Shown piece after piece: positions 22,207 to 37,495 of a stretch of DNA of 64,000 nucleotides. The DNA lies in assembly GCF_019578655.1 (NCBI RefSeq), contig NC_063258.1, positions 20,030,802 to 20,094,801 of the forward strand, given 5' to 3'. Numbering within the stretch: the stretch's first letter is position 1; every line of letters starts with the position of its first letter. Origin of the DNA: Ricinus communis (Eukaryota; Streptophyta; Magnoliopsida; Malpighiales; Euphorbiaceae). Position numbers and translations under genes: made by a program. A model generated the notes under the pieces. The model was not told the DNA's origin and did no database searches. It saw only the letters and a program-made list of their open reading frames with translations.

Positions 22207-25200
22207 GAAAACAATCCCGTAAAAAGGATATATTTGTCAATATACAAAAGTAATACTGTAAAACATGTATATTTATGAATTTGAGAAAACAACCCCATAA
22301 TAGTGCTAATAATTTAACATGAGAAAACGACCTAGTAAAAGTGCTATATTTATTAATATAAGAAATTAACTCCGTAAAACTTGTACGTTTATGAATATGA
22401 GAAAATAACCTCGTAAGAGGGGTATATTTATAAATATTAGAAAATAATCCCGTAGTATGGGGATATTTATCAATCGGAGAAAATAACCCTGTAATTGTAG
22501 TATATTTGTGAGTATGAGAAAATAACTCCTTGAATGGGTTAATTTTATAATATTAGAAAATAATCCCGTAGAAAGGATATATTATTCAATATACCAAACT
22601 AATACCGTAAAATATGTATATTTATGAATTTGAAAAAATAACCCCATAATAGTGTAAATAATTTAATATTTTAAAACGACCTCGTAAAAGTGGTATATTT
22701 ATCAATATAAGATTCACCCCGTAAAACGTGTATGTTTATAAATATGAGAAAACAACCTCGGAAGAGGGGTAAATTTATAAATATTAGAAAATAACCTCGT
22801 AGTACGGGGATATTTATCAATCGAAGAAAATTACCCGGTAATATAAGAAAATAACTACTTGAATGGGTTAATTTTATAATATAAGAAAACAACCCCGTAA
22901 AAGAAGTATATTTGTCAATATAAGAAAATAACCTCGTAGAACATGTATATTTATGAATCTGGAAAAATAACCCCGAAAGAGGGATATATTTTTAAATATT
23001 AGAAAACAACGCCGTAATGCGAAGATATTTATCAATCGGAGAAAATAACCCTGTAATTTTGGTATATTTGTGAGTATGAAAAACAATACATTAAATGGGT
23101 TAATTTTATACTATGAGAAATCAACCCTGTAAAAAGGGTATATCTGTTAATATAAGAAGATAATCCAGTAAAACATGTATATTTATAAATTTGAGAAAAT
23201 AACCACATAATAGTGCTAATAATTTAATATGAGAAAACAACCCCGTAAAGTGGTATATTTATCAATATAAGAAAATAACCCCGTAAAACGTGTATGTTTA
23301 TGAATCTGAGAAAACAACTACGTAAAAGTAGTGTAATTGCGAGTCTAAGAAAATAGCCTCGTAGAAGAGGTAAATTTTTTAATATGAGAAAACCACTCCG
23401 TAAGAGGGTTATATTTATAAATATTAGAAAATAACTCCGTAGTTCTGGCATATTTATCAATCGGAGAAAATAATCCTGTAATTGTGGTATATTTGTGAGT
23501 TGAAAAAATAACTCCTTAAATGGGTTAAATTTATAATATGAGAAAACAACCCCATAAAAGGGGTATATTTATCAATATAAGAAAATAACCCCGTAAAACA
23601 TGTATATTTATGAATCTGGGAAAACAACCCTGTAAGAGGGATATATTTATAAATATTAGAAAACAACCCCGTAATATGGAGATATTTATTAATCGGAGAA
23701 AATAATCCCGTAATTTTGGTATATTTATGAGTATGAGAAAACAACACCTTAAATGGGTTAATTTCATAATATGAGAAAACAACCCCATAAAAAGGTATAT
23801 TTGTCAATATAAGAAAATTATCCAGTGAAACATGTATATTTATGAATTTGAGAAAACAAACCCATAATAGTGCTAATAATTTAATATGAGAAAACGACTC
23901 GGTAAAAGTGGTATATTTATTAATATAAGAAAATAATCCTGTAAAACGTTTATATTTATGAATCTGAGAAAATAATCCCATAAAAGTAGTGTAATTGCAA
24001 GTCTAAGAAAACAACATCCTAGAAGGGATAAATTTTTAAATATGAGTAAACAATCCCGTAAAAGGGGTATATTTATCAATATTAGAAAACAACCTCGTAA
24101 TACGGGGATATTTATCAATCAGAGCAAATAACCCAGTAATTATGGTATATTTGTGAGTATGAGAAAACACCCCTTAAATGTGTTAATTTTATAATATAAG
24201 AAAATAATCCCGCAAAAAGGGTATATTTATCAATATAAAAGAATAATCCCGTAAAATATGTACATTTATGAATTTGAGAAAATAACTCCATAATAGTGCT
24301 AATAATTTAATATGAGAAAACGACTCGTAAAAGTGGTATATTTATCAATATAAGAAAATAACCTTCTAAAATATGTATATTTATGAATCAGAGAATACAA
24401 TCCCTATAAAAGTAGTGTAATTGCGAGTCTAAGAAAACAAAATCATAGAAGGGGTAAATTTTTTAATATGAGAAAATGACCCCGTAAAAGGGGTATATTT
24501 ATAAATATCAGAAAACAACCCCGTAATACGGTGATATTTATGAATCTCGTGAAATAACCCCGTAATTGTGGTATATTTGTGAGTATTAGAAAACAACCCC
24601 TTAAATGGGCTAATTTTATAATATGAGAAAACAATCTCGTAAAAAGGGTATATTTGTCAACATAAAAAAATAATCCCGTAAAACCTGTATATTTTTAAAT
24701 TTGAGAACATACCCCCATAGTAGTGCTAATAATTTAATATGAGAAGGTGATCCTGTAAAAGTGGTATATTTATCAATGTAAGTAAATAACCCCGCAAAAC
24801 GTGTATATTTTTAAATCTTAGAAAATAAGCCCGTAAAAAAATAATGTAATTGCAAGTCTGAGAAAACAACCTTGTATAAGAATTAAATTTTTTAATATGA
24901 GAAACCAACTCCGTAAGAGGGGTATATTTATAAATATTAGAAAAGAAATCCGTAAAAGGGGTATATTTGTCAATACAAGAAAATAACCCCGTAAAACATG
25001 GATATTTATGAATTTGACAAAACAACCCCATAATAGTACTAATAATTTAATATGATAAAAGGAGTTCGTAAAAGTGGTATATTTATCAATATAAGAAAAT
25101 AACCCCATACAACTCGTATATTTATGAATCTGAGAAAACAACCCCGTAAAAGTAGTGTAATTGCGAGACTAAGAGAACAACCTCGTAGTAGAGGAAAATC

Positions 25201-28200
25201 TTTTAATATGAGAAAACAACCCTATAAGAGGGGTATATTTATAAATATTGAAAAACAACTCCATAATACGGGGATATTTGTCAATCGGAGAAAATAACCT
25301 CGTAATTTTGGTATATTTGTTAGTATGAGAAAAAAAAACCTCTCAAAATGATTAATTTTATAATATGAGAAAACAACCGCATAAAAGGGGTATATTTGTT
25401 AATAAATAAAAATAATCTCGTAAAATGTGTATATTTATGAATTTGAAAAAATAACCCATAATAGTGCTAGTAATTTAATATGAGAAAATGACCCAGTAAA
25501 AGTGGTAAATTTATCAATATAAGAAAATAATCTCATAAAACGTGTATATTTATGAATCAGAGAAAACAACCCTGTAAGAGTAATGTAATTGCGAATCTAA
25601 GCAAACAACAGCATAGAATGGGTAAATTTTTTAATATGAGAAAACAACCCCATAAGAGGGGTATATTTATAAATATTAGAAAACAGCCCCGTAATACAAT
25701 GATATTTATGAATCTGATTAAATAACCCGTAATTGTGGTAAAATTATAGGTATGAGAAAAGAACCCCTTATTTTGGATAATTTTATAATATGAGAAAACA
25801 ACCCCGTAAAAGGGGTGTATTTGTCAATATAAGAAAATAACCCAGTAAAACATATATATTATGAACAAAACCCCATAATAGTGCTAATAATTTAATTTAA
25901 GAAAACAACCTCATAAAAGTGGTATATTTATCAATATAAGAAAATAATCCCGTAACGTGTATATTTATGAATATGAGAAAACAACCCCGCAGGAGGAGTA
26001 TATTTATAAATATTAGAAAATAGCCCTGTAATATGGTGATATTTATGAATATCATGAAATAACCCCATAATTGTGGTATATTTGTGAGTATGAGAAAACA
26101 ACCCCTTAAATTGATTAATTTTATAATATGAGAAAACAATCCTGTAAAAGGGGTATATTTGTCAATATAAGAAAATAACATCGTAAAACATGTATGTTTA
26201 TGAATTTGAGAAACCAACCCCATAATAGTGCTAATAATTTAATATGAGAAAACAACGTTGTAAAAGTGGTATATTTATCAATATAAGGAAATAACCTCGT
26301 AAAACTCGTATATTTATGAATATGAGAAACAACCCCGTAAAAGTAGTGCAATTGCGAGTCTATGAGAACAGGCTCGTAGTAGGGGGTAAATATTTTAATA
26401 TGAGAAAACAACCCCTTAAGAGGGGTATATTTATAAATATTAGAAAATAACCCCCTAATACGAGGATATTTATCAATCGAATAAAATAACCCCGTAATTT
26501 TGGTATATTTGTGAGTATGAGAAAACAACCCTTAAATGGGTTAATTTTATAATATAAGAAAACAACCCCGTAAAAAAGGTATATTTGTCAATAAAAGAAA
26601 ATAATCCAGTAAAACATGTATATTTATGAATTTGAGAAAACAACCCCATAATAGTGTTGATAATTTAATATGAGAAAATGACCCCATTAAAGTGATATAT
26701 TTATCAATTTTAAGAAAATAACTTTGTAAAACGTATATATTAAGAATATGAGAAAACAACCCCATCAAACTTGTGCAATTACCAATAAAAAAACAGTCTC
26801 GTACAAGGGGAAAATTTTTTAATATGAGAAAATAACCTCATAATAAGGGAAATTTCTAAATCTCTGTAATTGTGGTATATTTAAGAGTATGAGAAAACAA
26901 CCCCTTAAATATGTTAATTTTATAATATGAGAAACAACTCCGTAAAACGTGTATATTTATGAGTGTGATAAAACAACCCCGTAAAAGTAGTATAATTGCA
27001 AGTCTAAGAGAATAGCCTCGTAGTAGGGGTAAATCTTTTTAATATGAGAAAACAACCCTGTAAGAGTGGTATATTTATAAATATTAGAAAACAACCCCAT
27101 AATACGGTGGTATTTATCTATCGAAGAAAATAACCCAGTAATTTTGGTAAATTTGTAAATATGAGAAAACAACCACTTAAAAGGATTAATTTTATAATAT
27201 GAGAAAACAACCCCATAAAAATGGTATATCTGTTAATATAAGAAAATAATCTCATAAAACATGTATATTTATGCATTTGAGAAAACAATCCCATAATACG
27301 GGGATATTTTTCAATCAGAGAAAATAGACTTGTAATTTTTGTGTATTTGTGAGTATGAGAAAACAATCCTTTAAATAGGTTAATTTTATAATATGAGAAA
27401 ACAATCCCGTAAAAAGTATTGTAATTGTGAGTCTAAGAGAACAGCCTCGTAGTAGGGATAAATTTTTTAATATGACAAAACAACCCCGTAAGACGGGTAT
27501 ATTTATCAATATAAAAAAGTAACCAAGTAAAATGTGTATATTTATGAATTTGAGAAAACTACCCCATAATTGCTAATAATTTAATATGAGAAAACAACCC
27601 CGTAAAAGTGGTATATTTATCAATATAAGAATATAACCCCGTAGGACATGTATATTTATGAATCTGAGGAAAACAATCTCGTAAAAGTAGTGTAATTGCG
27701 AGTCTAAGAAAAAGCCTCGTAGAGGGGGTAACTTTTTTAATATGAGAAAATAACTCCGTAAAAGGGATATATTTATAAATATTAGAAAATAACCTCGCAG
27801 TATGGGGATATTTATCAATCGGAGAAAATAACCCCTTGAATGGTTAATTTTATAATATGAGAAAACAACCCCGTAAAAGGAGTATATTTGTCAATATAAG
27901 AAAATAACCCCGTAAAATATGTATATTTATGAACCTGGAAAAACAATCCCGTAAGAGGGATATATTTATAAATATTAGAAAATAGCCCCGTAATACGAAG
28001 ATATTTATCCATCGGAGAAAATAACCCCGTAAATTTGGTATATTTGTGAATATGAGAAAACAACACATTAAATGAGTTAATTTTACACTATGAGAAAACA
28101 ACCCCGTAAATAGGGTATATCTGTCAATATAAGAAAATAATCCAATAGAATATGTATATTTATGAATTTGAGAAAACAACCCCATAATAGTGCTAATAAT

Positions 28201-31200
28201 TTAATATGAGAAAACAACCCCGTAAAAGTGTTATATTTACCAATATAAGGAAATATCTCCGTAAAACGTGTATGTTTATGAATCTGAGAAAACAACCACG
28301 TAAAAGTAGTGTCTGAGAAAACAGCCTCGTAGAAGGGGTAAATTTTTTAATTCGAGAAAACAACCCCGTAATACGGGGATATTTATGAATCGAGAAAATA
28401 TCCCCATAATTGTGATATATTTGTGAGTTTAAGAAAAACCCCTTAAATGGGTTAATTTTATATATAAGAAAATAACCCGGTAAAGGGGGTATATTTGTCA
28501 ATATATAAAAATAACCCCATAAAACGTGTATATTTATGAATGTGAGAAAATAACCCATAATAGTGCTAGTAATTTAATATGAGAAAACGACCACGTAAAA
28601 GTGGTATATTTATCAATATAAGAAAATAACCCCGTAAGACGTGTATATTTATGAATTTGAGAAATAAACACCATAATAGTGCTAATAATTTAATTTGAGA
28701 AAATGATCCCGTAAAAGTGGTATATTTATTAATATAAGAAAATAACCCCGTAAAACATGTATATTTATGAATCTGAGAAAACAACCCGTAAAAGTAGTGT
28801 AATTGCGAGTCTAAGAAAACAGCCTCGTAAAAGGGTAAATTTTTTAATATGAGAAAACAACCTCGTAATACGAGGATATTTATCAATCGTAGGAAATATC
28901 CCCGTAATTCTAGTATATATGCGAGTATGAGAAAACAACCCCTTAAATGGGCTAATTTTATAATATGAGACAACAATCCCGTAAAGGGGAATATTTGTCA
29001 ATATAAGAAAATAGCTCCATAAAATGTGTAAATTTATGAATTTGAGACTACAACCCCACAATAGTGTTAATAATTTAGTATGAAAATATAACCTCGTAAA
29101 TGTGGTATATTTATCAATATAAGAAAATAACTTCGTAAAACGTGTATATTTATAAATATGAGAAAACATCTCCATAAAAGTAGTGTAATTGCGAGTCTAA
29201 GAAAACAGCCTTGTAGAAGGGGTAAATTATTTAATATGAGAAAACAACCTCGTAATACGGGAATATTTATCAATCGAAGAAAATAACCATATAATTTTGG
29301 TATATTTATGAGTATGAGAAAACAATCCCTTAAATAGGTTAATTTTATAATATGAGAAAACAACCTCGTAAAAAGAGTATATTTGTCAATATAAGAACAT
29401 AATCCCGTAAAACGTGTATATATATGAATTTGAGAAAACCACGCTATAACAATGCTAACAATATAATATGAGAAAGAGACTCTATAAAGGTGGTATATTT
29501 ATCAATATAAGAAAAAAATAACATAAAATGTGTATATTTATGAATCTTAGGTAACAACCCCGTAAAAGTAGTGTAATTGCAAGTATAAGAAAACAACCTC
29601 GTAGAACGGATAAATTCTTTAATATGAGAAAACAACCTCATAGAAAGTGTAAATATTTTAGTATGTGAAAACAACCCCGTGATACGGGGATATTTATGAA
29701 TGTGAGGAAATAACTCCATAATTGTGATATATTTGTGAGTATGAGAAAACAATCCCTTAAATGCGTATATTTGTCGATATAAGAAAATAACAACGTGAAA
29801 TGTTTATATCTATAAATTTGAGAACACAACCCCATAATAGTGCTAATAATTTAATATGGGAAAACGACCCCATAAAAATGGTATATTTATAAACATCATA
29901 AAATAATCCCGTAAAACGTGTATATTTATGAATCTGCGAAAATAACCCCATAAAAGTAGTGTAATTGCGAGTCTAAGAAAATAGCCTCTTAGAAAGGGTA
30001 AATTTTTTAATGTGAGATAACAACCCCATAATACAGGGATATTTATCAATCAGAAAAAATAACCTCGTAATTTTGGTGTATTTGTGAGTATGAGAAAACA
30101 ACCCCTTAAAATGGTTAATTTTATAATATGAGAAAACAACCCCATAAAAGGGGTATATTTTTCGATATAAGAAATTAACCCCGTGTATATTTATGAATCA
30201 GAGAAAACAACCTCATAAAAGTAGTGTAATTGTGAGTTTGAGAAAACAGCCTCGTTGAAGGGGTAAATTTTTTAATTTGAGAAAATAACCCCGTAAGAGT
30301 GTTATATTTATAAATATTAGAAAATAACCCCGTAATTTTTTGTATATTTGTAAGTATGAGAAAACAACCTCATAAAACGTGTGTATTTATGAATTTGAAA
30401 AAATAACCCCATAATAGTGCTAATAATTTAATATGAGAAACTAACCCCGTAAAAGTGGTATATTTATCAATATAAAAAAATAATCTCGTAAAAAGTGTAT
30501 AGTTATGAATCTGAGAAAATAATCCCGTAAAATAGTGTAATAGCGAGTATGAGAAAACAACCTCATGGAATGGGTAAATTTTTTAATACAAGAAAACAAC
30601 CCCGTAAGAGGGGTATATTTATAAATATTTGAAAATAACCCCGTAATATGAGGATATTTATCGATATAAGAAAATAACCCTGTAAAATGTGTATATTTAT
30701 GAATATGAGAAAACAACTCTGTAAAAATAGTGTAATTGCGAGTCTGAGAAAAAAGCCTTTAAAAGGGGTAAATTTTTTAATATAAGAAAATAGCTTCGTA
30801 GAAGGGGTAAATTTTTAAATAAGAGAAAACAACCCCGTAATACGGGGATATTTATCAATCGAAGAAAATAACCCCGTAATTTTGGTATATCTGTGAGTAT
30901 GAGAAAATAACCCCTTAAATAGGTTAATCTTTTAATATGTGAAAACAACCCCGTAAAAGGGGTATATTTATCGATATAAGAAAATAACCCCGTAGAAGTG
31001 GTATATTTATCAATATAAGAAAATAAGCCTGTAAAACGTGTATATTTATGAATATGAGAAAACAACCTCATAAAAGTAGTGTAATTGCGAGTATAAGAAA
31101 ACAGCCTCGTAGAAGGGGTATCTTTCTTAATATGAGAAAACAACCCCGTAATACGAGGATATTTATCAATCTTAGAAAATAACCTTGTCATTTTGGTATA

Positions 31201-31856
31201 TTTGTGTGTATGAGAAAACTACCCCTTAAATTGGTTAATTTTATAATATGAGAAAACAACCCGTAAAAGGGATATATTTGTTAATATAAGAAAATAACCT
31301 CGTCAAAGTGGTATATTTATCAACATTAGAAAATAGCCCCGTAAAATGTATATATTTCTGAATATGAGGTAATTGCGAGTCTGAGAAAACAGCCTCGTAG
31401 AGGGTAAAAATTCTTTAATATTAGAAAATAACCCCATAAGAGGGTATATTTATGAATATTAGAAAACAACCCCGTAATACGGGGATATTTATCAGTTGGA
31501 GAAAATAACCTCGTGATTTTTTTTTTATTTGTGAATATGAGAAAACAAACCCTTAAATGGGTTAATTTTATAATATGAGAAAACAATCCCGTAATGGGTA
31601 TATTTATCGATATAAGAAAATAACTCCATAAAATGTGTATATTTATGAATTTAAGAAAACAACCCCATAATAGTGCTAATAATTTAATATGAGAAACCGA
31701 CCTCGTAAAAGTGATATATTTATTAATATAAGAAAATAACTCCGTAAAGCGTGTATATTTATGAATCTCATAAAATAATCCCATAAAAGTAGTGTCACAT
31801 GCCCACCAGCTTCCGCTTGGTTCATCCTCGAACTACACATCTACTAAAGGGGTCCT

Positions 31857-31868
31857 GCTCTGATACCA
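31857..31868 (-). other. Primer binding site of the TRIM, initiator Met tRNA
   Basis: TGGTATCAGAGC on the - strand, two bases from the LTR end at 31871, identical to the PBS of the element at 5604-8343. Confidence 0.85.
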
Positions 31869-31959
31869 TTTGTAATGACCGGGAATCGGATCACATGAGA
31901 TATTGTCCGCTTTGGCCCCTACTGGCCTCACGGTTTTGTCCCTTTGGCCGGTTCGCGAA

Positions 31960-32036
31960 CTTTCCAGGTGGTCCCCTATCCTAGAATTTCTTTAAACCAA
32001 GCGCGTTTAACTTTGGAATTCCTACAACTCCATGGC
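31960..32036 (-). other. 5S-rRNA-derived segment with pol III control elements
   Basis: On the - strand it reads a degenerate version of plant 5S rRNA: AAGTTAAACGCGCTTGG (box A of 5S is AAGTTAAGCGTGCTTGG), then GGATAGGGGACCACCTGG (box C region GGATGGGTGACCTCCTGG). The middle of the 5S sequence is altered and the ends are absent, so it is not a functional 5S gene. Confidence 0.8.
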
Positions 32037-35000
32037 CAAAACTACTAAAAGACGTCTCATGTGATTAGTTCCAACTCTTTACATATATGTTATCAACCAT
32101 TCCCCACCCCATTTTGAAGTGCAATTCAATTCATTCATCTACCCCCGTACCTTAGAGTGCTGCTATCCTAGAAGCCTGCCAGAAGCCACTCCTTGTCAAG
32201 ACATCCTATATTTGTGCCGGCATTCACTTCCCGCCCATGTCAGACTGCTTCTCTGGGCCAGGCTATCAGAAACTCCGTAAAAGGGGTATATTTATAAATA
32301 TTAGAAAACAACCCTGTAATATATGGGGATATTTATCAATCGGAGAAAATTACCCCATAATTTTTTGTATATTTGTGAGTATGAGAAAACAACCCCTTAA
32401 ATGGGTTAATTTTATAATATGAGAAAACAACCCCGTAAAAGGGGTATATTTGTCGATATAAGAAAAAAATATGTGTATTTATGAATTTGAGAAAATAACC
32501 TCATAATAGTGCTAATAATTTAATATAAGAAAACGACCCCGTAAAAGTGGTAATTTATCAATATAAGGAAATAACCTTGTAAAATGTGTATATTTATGAA
32601 TATGAGAAAATAACCGCGTAAAAGTACTGTAATTGAGAGTCTGAGAAAATAGCTTCGTAAAAGAGGTAGATTTTTTTAATATGAAAAAACAACCCCGTAA
32701 TACGGAGATATTTATCAATCGGAGAAAATAACCTCGCAATTTTGGTATATTTGTGAGTATGAGATAAACAACCCCTTAAATGGGTTAGTTTTATAATATG
32801 AGAAAACAATCCCGTAAAATGGGTATATTTGTCGATATAAGAAAATAATCCCGTAAAACGTGTATATTTATGAATTTGAGAAAACAACCCCATAATAGTG
32901 CTAATAATTTAATATGAGAAAACGGCTCCAAAAAAGTGGTATAATTATCAATATAAGAAAATAACTCCGTGAAACGTGTATATTTATGAATATGAAAAAA
33001 TAACCACGTAAAAGTAGTTTAATTGCGAGTCTGAGATAACAGCCTCGTAGAAGGGTTAAATTTTTTAATATGAGAAAACAACCCCGTAATACGGGGATAT
33101 TTATCAATTGGAGAAAATAACACCGTAATTTTGGTATATTTGTGAGTATGAGAAAACAACTCTTTAAATGGGTTAATTTTATAATATGAGAAAGCAATCC
33201 CATAAAAGTGGTATATTTGTCAATATAAGAAAATGAGCCTGTAAATTATGTATATTTATGAATTTGAGAAAACAACCCTGTAATAGTGCTAATAATTTAA
33301 TATGAGAAAACGATCCAGTAAAAGTGGTATATTTATCAATATAAGAAAATAATCCCGTAAAACGTGTATATTTATGAATGTGAAAAAAAACCTCGTAAAA
33401 GTAGTGTAGTTGCGAGTCTGAATAAACAACATCGTAGAAGGGGTAACTTTCATAATATGAGAAAACAACCCCGTAAGAGGGGTATTTATAAATATTAGAA
33501 AATCCCGTAATACAGGGGATATTTATTAATCGGAGAAACTAACCTCGCAATTTTGGTACATTTGTGAGTATGAGAAAATAACCCCTTAAATAGGATAATT
33601 TTATAATATGAAAAACCACCCGTAAAAGGGGTATATTTATCGACATAAAAAAATAACCCTGTAAAACGTGTATATTAATGAATTTGAGAAAATAACCCCA
33701 TGATAGTGCTAATAATTTAATATGAGAAAACGGCCCTGTAAAAGTGGTATATTTATCAATATAAGAAAATAACCCCGTAAAAAACATGTATGTTTATGAA
33801 TATTAGAAAATAACTGCGTAAAAGTAGTGTAATTGCAAGTTTGAGAAAACAGCCTTGTAGAAGGGGTAAATTTTTTAATATGAGAAAACAACCCCGTAAT
33901 ACGGGGATATTTATCAATCGAAGAAAAGAACCCCGTAATTTTGGTATATCTGTGATTATGAGAAAACAACTCCTTAAATTGGTTAATTTATAATATGAGA
34001 AAATAATCCCGTAATAGGAGTATATTTGTCGATATAAGAAAATAACCCCGTAAAACAAGTATATTTATGAATATGAGAAAATAACCCCGTAAAAGTAATG
34101 TAATTGCGAGTATGAGAAAACAGCCTCGTAGAAGGGGTAAATTTTTAATATGAGTAAACAATCCCATAATACGAGGATATTTATCAATCGAAAAAGATAA
34201 CCCCGTAATATTGGTATATTTGGTAGTATGAGAAAACAACCCCTTCAATGGGTTAATTTTATAATATGAAAAAACAACCCTGTGAAAGGGGTATATTTGT
34301 CTATATAAGGAAAAAAACCCCGTAAAACATGTATTTTTAAAAATTTGAGAAAACAACCCCAAAATAGTGCAAACAATTTTGTATGAGAAAACGACCCCGT
34401 AAAAGTGGTATATTTTTCAATATAAAAAAATAATCTCGTAAAATGTGTATATTTATAAATCTGAAAAAATAACCCCGTAAAAGTAGTGTAATTGCGAGCC
34501 TTAGAAAATAGCCTCGTAGAAGATGTTAATTTTTTAATATGAGAAAACAACCCCGTAATACGGGGATATTTATCGATCGGAGAAAATAACCCCGTAATTT
34601 TGGTATATTTGGTAGTATAAGAGAACAACCCCTTAAATGGGTTAATTTTATAATATGATAAAACAACATTGTAAAAGTGGTATATTTGTCGATATAAGAA
34701 AATAACCCCGTAAAACATATGTATTTATGAATTTGAGAAAATAACCCCATAATAGTGCTAATAATTTAATATGGAAAAATGACCCTGTAAAAGTGGTATA
34801 TTTAACAATATAAGAAAATAACCTCGTAAAATATGAATATTTATGAATATGAGAAAATAATCTCGTAAAAGTAGTGTAATTATAAGTCTGAGGAAACAAC
34901 CTCGTAGAACAGTTAAATTTTTTAATATGAAAAAACAACATTGTAATACCAGAATATTTATTAATTGGAGAAAATAATCTCGTAATTTTAGTATATTTGT

Positions 35001-36174
35001 GAGTATGAGAAAACAACCTCTTAAATGGGTTAATTTTATAATATGAGAAAACAGCCCCGTAAAAGTGGTATATTTGTCGAAATAAGAAAATAACCCAGCA
35101 ATATGTGTATATTTATGAATTTGAGAAAACAACCCCATAATATTGCTAATAATTTCATATGAGAAAACGACTCTGTAAAAGTGGTATATTTATTAATATA
35201 AGAAAATAACTCCATAAAACGTGTATATTTATGAATATGAGAAAATAACCATGTAAAAGTAGTGTAATTGCGAGTCTGAAAATAGTCTCGTAGAAGGGGT
35301 AAATTTTTTAATATGAGAAAATAAACCCGTAATGCGGGGATATTTATCAATCGGAGAACATAACCCCGTAATTTTGGTATATTTGTGAGTATAAGATAAA
35401 CAACCCCTTAAATGAGTTAATTTTATAATATGAGAAAACAACTCTGTAAAAGGGGTATATTTGTCTATATAAGAAAATAACCCCGTAAAACAAGTATATT
35501 TATAAATTTGAGAAAACAACCCAAAATAATGCTAATAATTTTATATGAGAAAAAGACCCCGTAAAAGTGGTATATTTCTCAATATAAGAAAATAATCTCG
35601 TAAAACGTGTATATTTATAAATCTGAAAAAACAACCCCGTAAAAGTAGTGTAATTGCGAGCCTCAGAAAACAGCCTCGTAGAAGAGGTTAATTTTTAATA
35701 TGAGAAAACAACCCCATAATATGGGAATATTTATCAATCGGAAAAAATAACCCCGTAATTTTAGTATATTTGTGAGTATGAGAAAACAAAATTCCTTAAA
35801 TGGGTTAATTTTATAATATGAGGAAGCAGCCCTATAAAAGGGGTATATTTATCGATATAAGAAAATAACCTTATAAAACTTGTATATTAATGAATTTGAG
35901 AAAATAACCCCATAATAGTGCTAATAATTTAATATGAGAAAACGACCCCGTAAAAGTGGTATATTTATCAATATAAGAAAATAACCCGGTAAAAAATGTG
36001 TATGTTTATGAATATTAGAAAATAAATGCGTAAAAGTAGTGTAATTGCGAGTCTGAGAAAACGGCCTCGTAGAAGGGGTAAATTTTTTAATATGAGAAAA
36101 CAACCCTGTAATACGGGGATATTTATCAATCGAAGAAAAGAACCCTATAATTTTGGTATATTTATGATTATGAA

Positions 36175-36690
36175 TATAAGAAAAGAACCCCGTAAAAAAT
36201 GTGTATGTTTATGAATATGAGAAAATAACCACGTAAAAAAAGTGTAATTGCGAGTCTGAGAAAACAGCATCGTAGAAGTTGTAAATTTTTTAATATGTGA
36301 AAATAACCCAATAATACGGGGATATTTATCAATCTGAAAAAATAAACCTGTATTATGGTAGTTTTGTGAGTAAGAGAAAACAACCCCTTAAATGGGTTAA
36401 TTTTATAATATGAGAAATCAATCCAGCGAAAGAGGTATATTTGTCGATATCAGAAAATAACTCCGTAAAACGTGTATATTTGTAGATTTGAAAAACAACT
36501 CCGTAAAAATAATGTAATTGCAAGTCTCAGAAAATAGCCTCGTAGAAGGGGTAAACTTTTTAATATGAGAAAATAACCCCATAATATGGGGATATTTATC
36601 AATCTGAAAAAATAACCCCGTAATTTTGGTTGATTTATGTGTATGAGAAAACAACCCCTTAAATGGGTTAATTTTATAATATGAGAAAAC
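36175..36690 (+). repeat. Recent intra-array duplication, copy A
   Basis: About 515 bp that is nearly identical to 37496-38011, with roughly ten differences by eye. It shares rare changes such as AGTAAGAG, ATCAATCCAGCGAAAGAGG and ATTTGTAGATTTGA. Offset between copies is about 1321 bp, close to three HOR lengths. Confidence 0.85.
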
Positions 36691-37495
36691 AACCCCGTAA
36701 AAGGAGTATATTTGTCGATATAAGAAACTAACCTTGTAAAACATGTATATTTATGAATATGAGAAAACAACCGATTAAGTGATATGATTGCGGTATGAGA
36801 AAAGCAGGCTCCGTGAAGGGAGTAAATTTTTAATATGAGTAAACAACCCCATAATACGGGGATATTTATCAATCGAAAAATAACCCGTAATTTGGTATAT
36901 TTTGTGAGTATGAGAAAACAACCTCTTAAATGGGTTAATTTTATAATATGAGAAAACAACCCCGTAAAAGGCATATTTAATACATGTAAAAGAATATTCT
37001 AAGTAAAACATGTATATTTATAGATTTGAGAAAACAACCTCGGAATAGTGCTAATAATTTTGTAAGGAGAAAATGACCGCATTTAAAGTGGTATATTTCT
37101 CCATATAGAGATTAACTTCTGAAAAGCGTGTATGTTATGAATATGAAGAAAACAACCCAGTAAAACTAGTGTAATTGCTGGTCTGAGAAAAGCAGTCCTA
37201 AATGAGTAGAGGTAAATATTTTAATATGAGAAAACAACCCCGTAATACAGGAATATTTATCAATCGGAGAAAATAACCCCGTAATTTTGGTATATTTGTG
37301 AGTATGAGAAAACAATTCCTTAAATTGGTTAATTTTATAATATGAGGAAGCAGTCCCATAAAAGGGGTATATTTATCGATATAAGAAAATAACCTTGTAA
37401 AACGTGTATATTAATGAATTTGAGAAAATAACCCCATAATAGTGCTAATAATTTAATATGAGAAAACGACCCTGTAAAAGTGATATATTTATCAA

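Larger units (their letters stand above)
15917..31795 (+). repeat. Satellite array block 1 (39-bp monomer, ~427-bp HOR)
   Basis: Tandem monomers of 39 bp begin GAAAA(C/T)AACCCCGTAA. Eleven diverged types recur in fixed order. They can be recognised by their middles: AAAAGGGGTATATTTGTC, AAAACGTGTATATTTATG, AATAGTGCTAATAATTTA, AAAAGTGGTATATTTATC, AAAACGTG (again), AAAAGTAGTGTAATTGCG, AGAAGGGGTAAATTTTTT, AGAGGGGTATATTTATAA, ATACGGGGATATTTATCA, ATTTTGGTATATTTGTGA, and AAATGGGTTAATTTTATA. Types 3 and 11 are 38 bp, giving about 427 bp per HOR. Spacing of type 11 varies by whole monomers (for example near 17371, 17641, 18184), showing deletions and additions of monomers. All open frames here are on the - strand and are repeat artefacts. 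Confidence 0.97.
31796..32268 (-). mobile_element. Cassandra-like TRIM fragment (one LTR plus interior)
   Basis: A GC-richer island in the satellite. On the - strand an LTR (about 32268 to 31871) ends ...GGTCATTACA. It is followed two bases later by the tRNA-iMet PBS TGGTATCAGAGC (31857-31868) and about 60 bp of interior ending in the purine-rich GGAAGCTGGTGGGCA. Within the LTR is a 5S-rRNA-derived block in the same orientation. That combination identifies Cassandra terminal-repeat elements. The second LTR is missing, and the flanking satellite resumes in a different monomer type (6 to 8), so it is not a clean insertion. It encodes no protein; the ORF 31799-31984 is chance. Confidence 0.8.

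Noticed and set aside
31960..32036. A genuine 5S rRNA gene
   Set aside because: Only the internal control region is recognisable, with many changes and missing ends. The PBS and LTR context identify a Cassandra-like element.
36577..36591. CENP-B-box-like CGGG context in monomer type 9
   Set aside because: The CGGG half fits loosely, but the required TTCG half is absent at the correct spacing.
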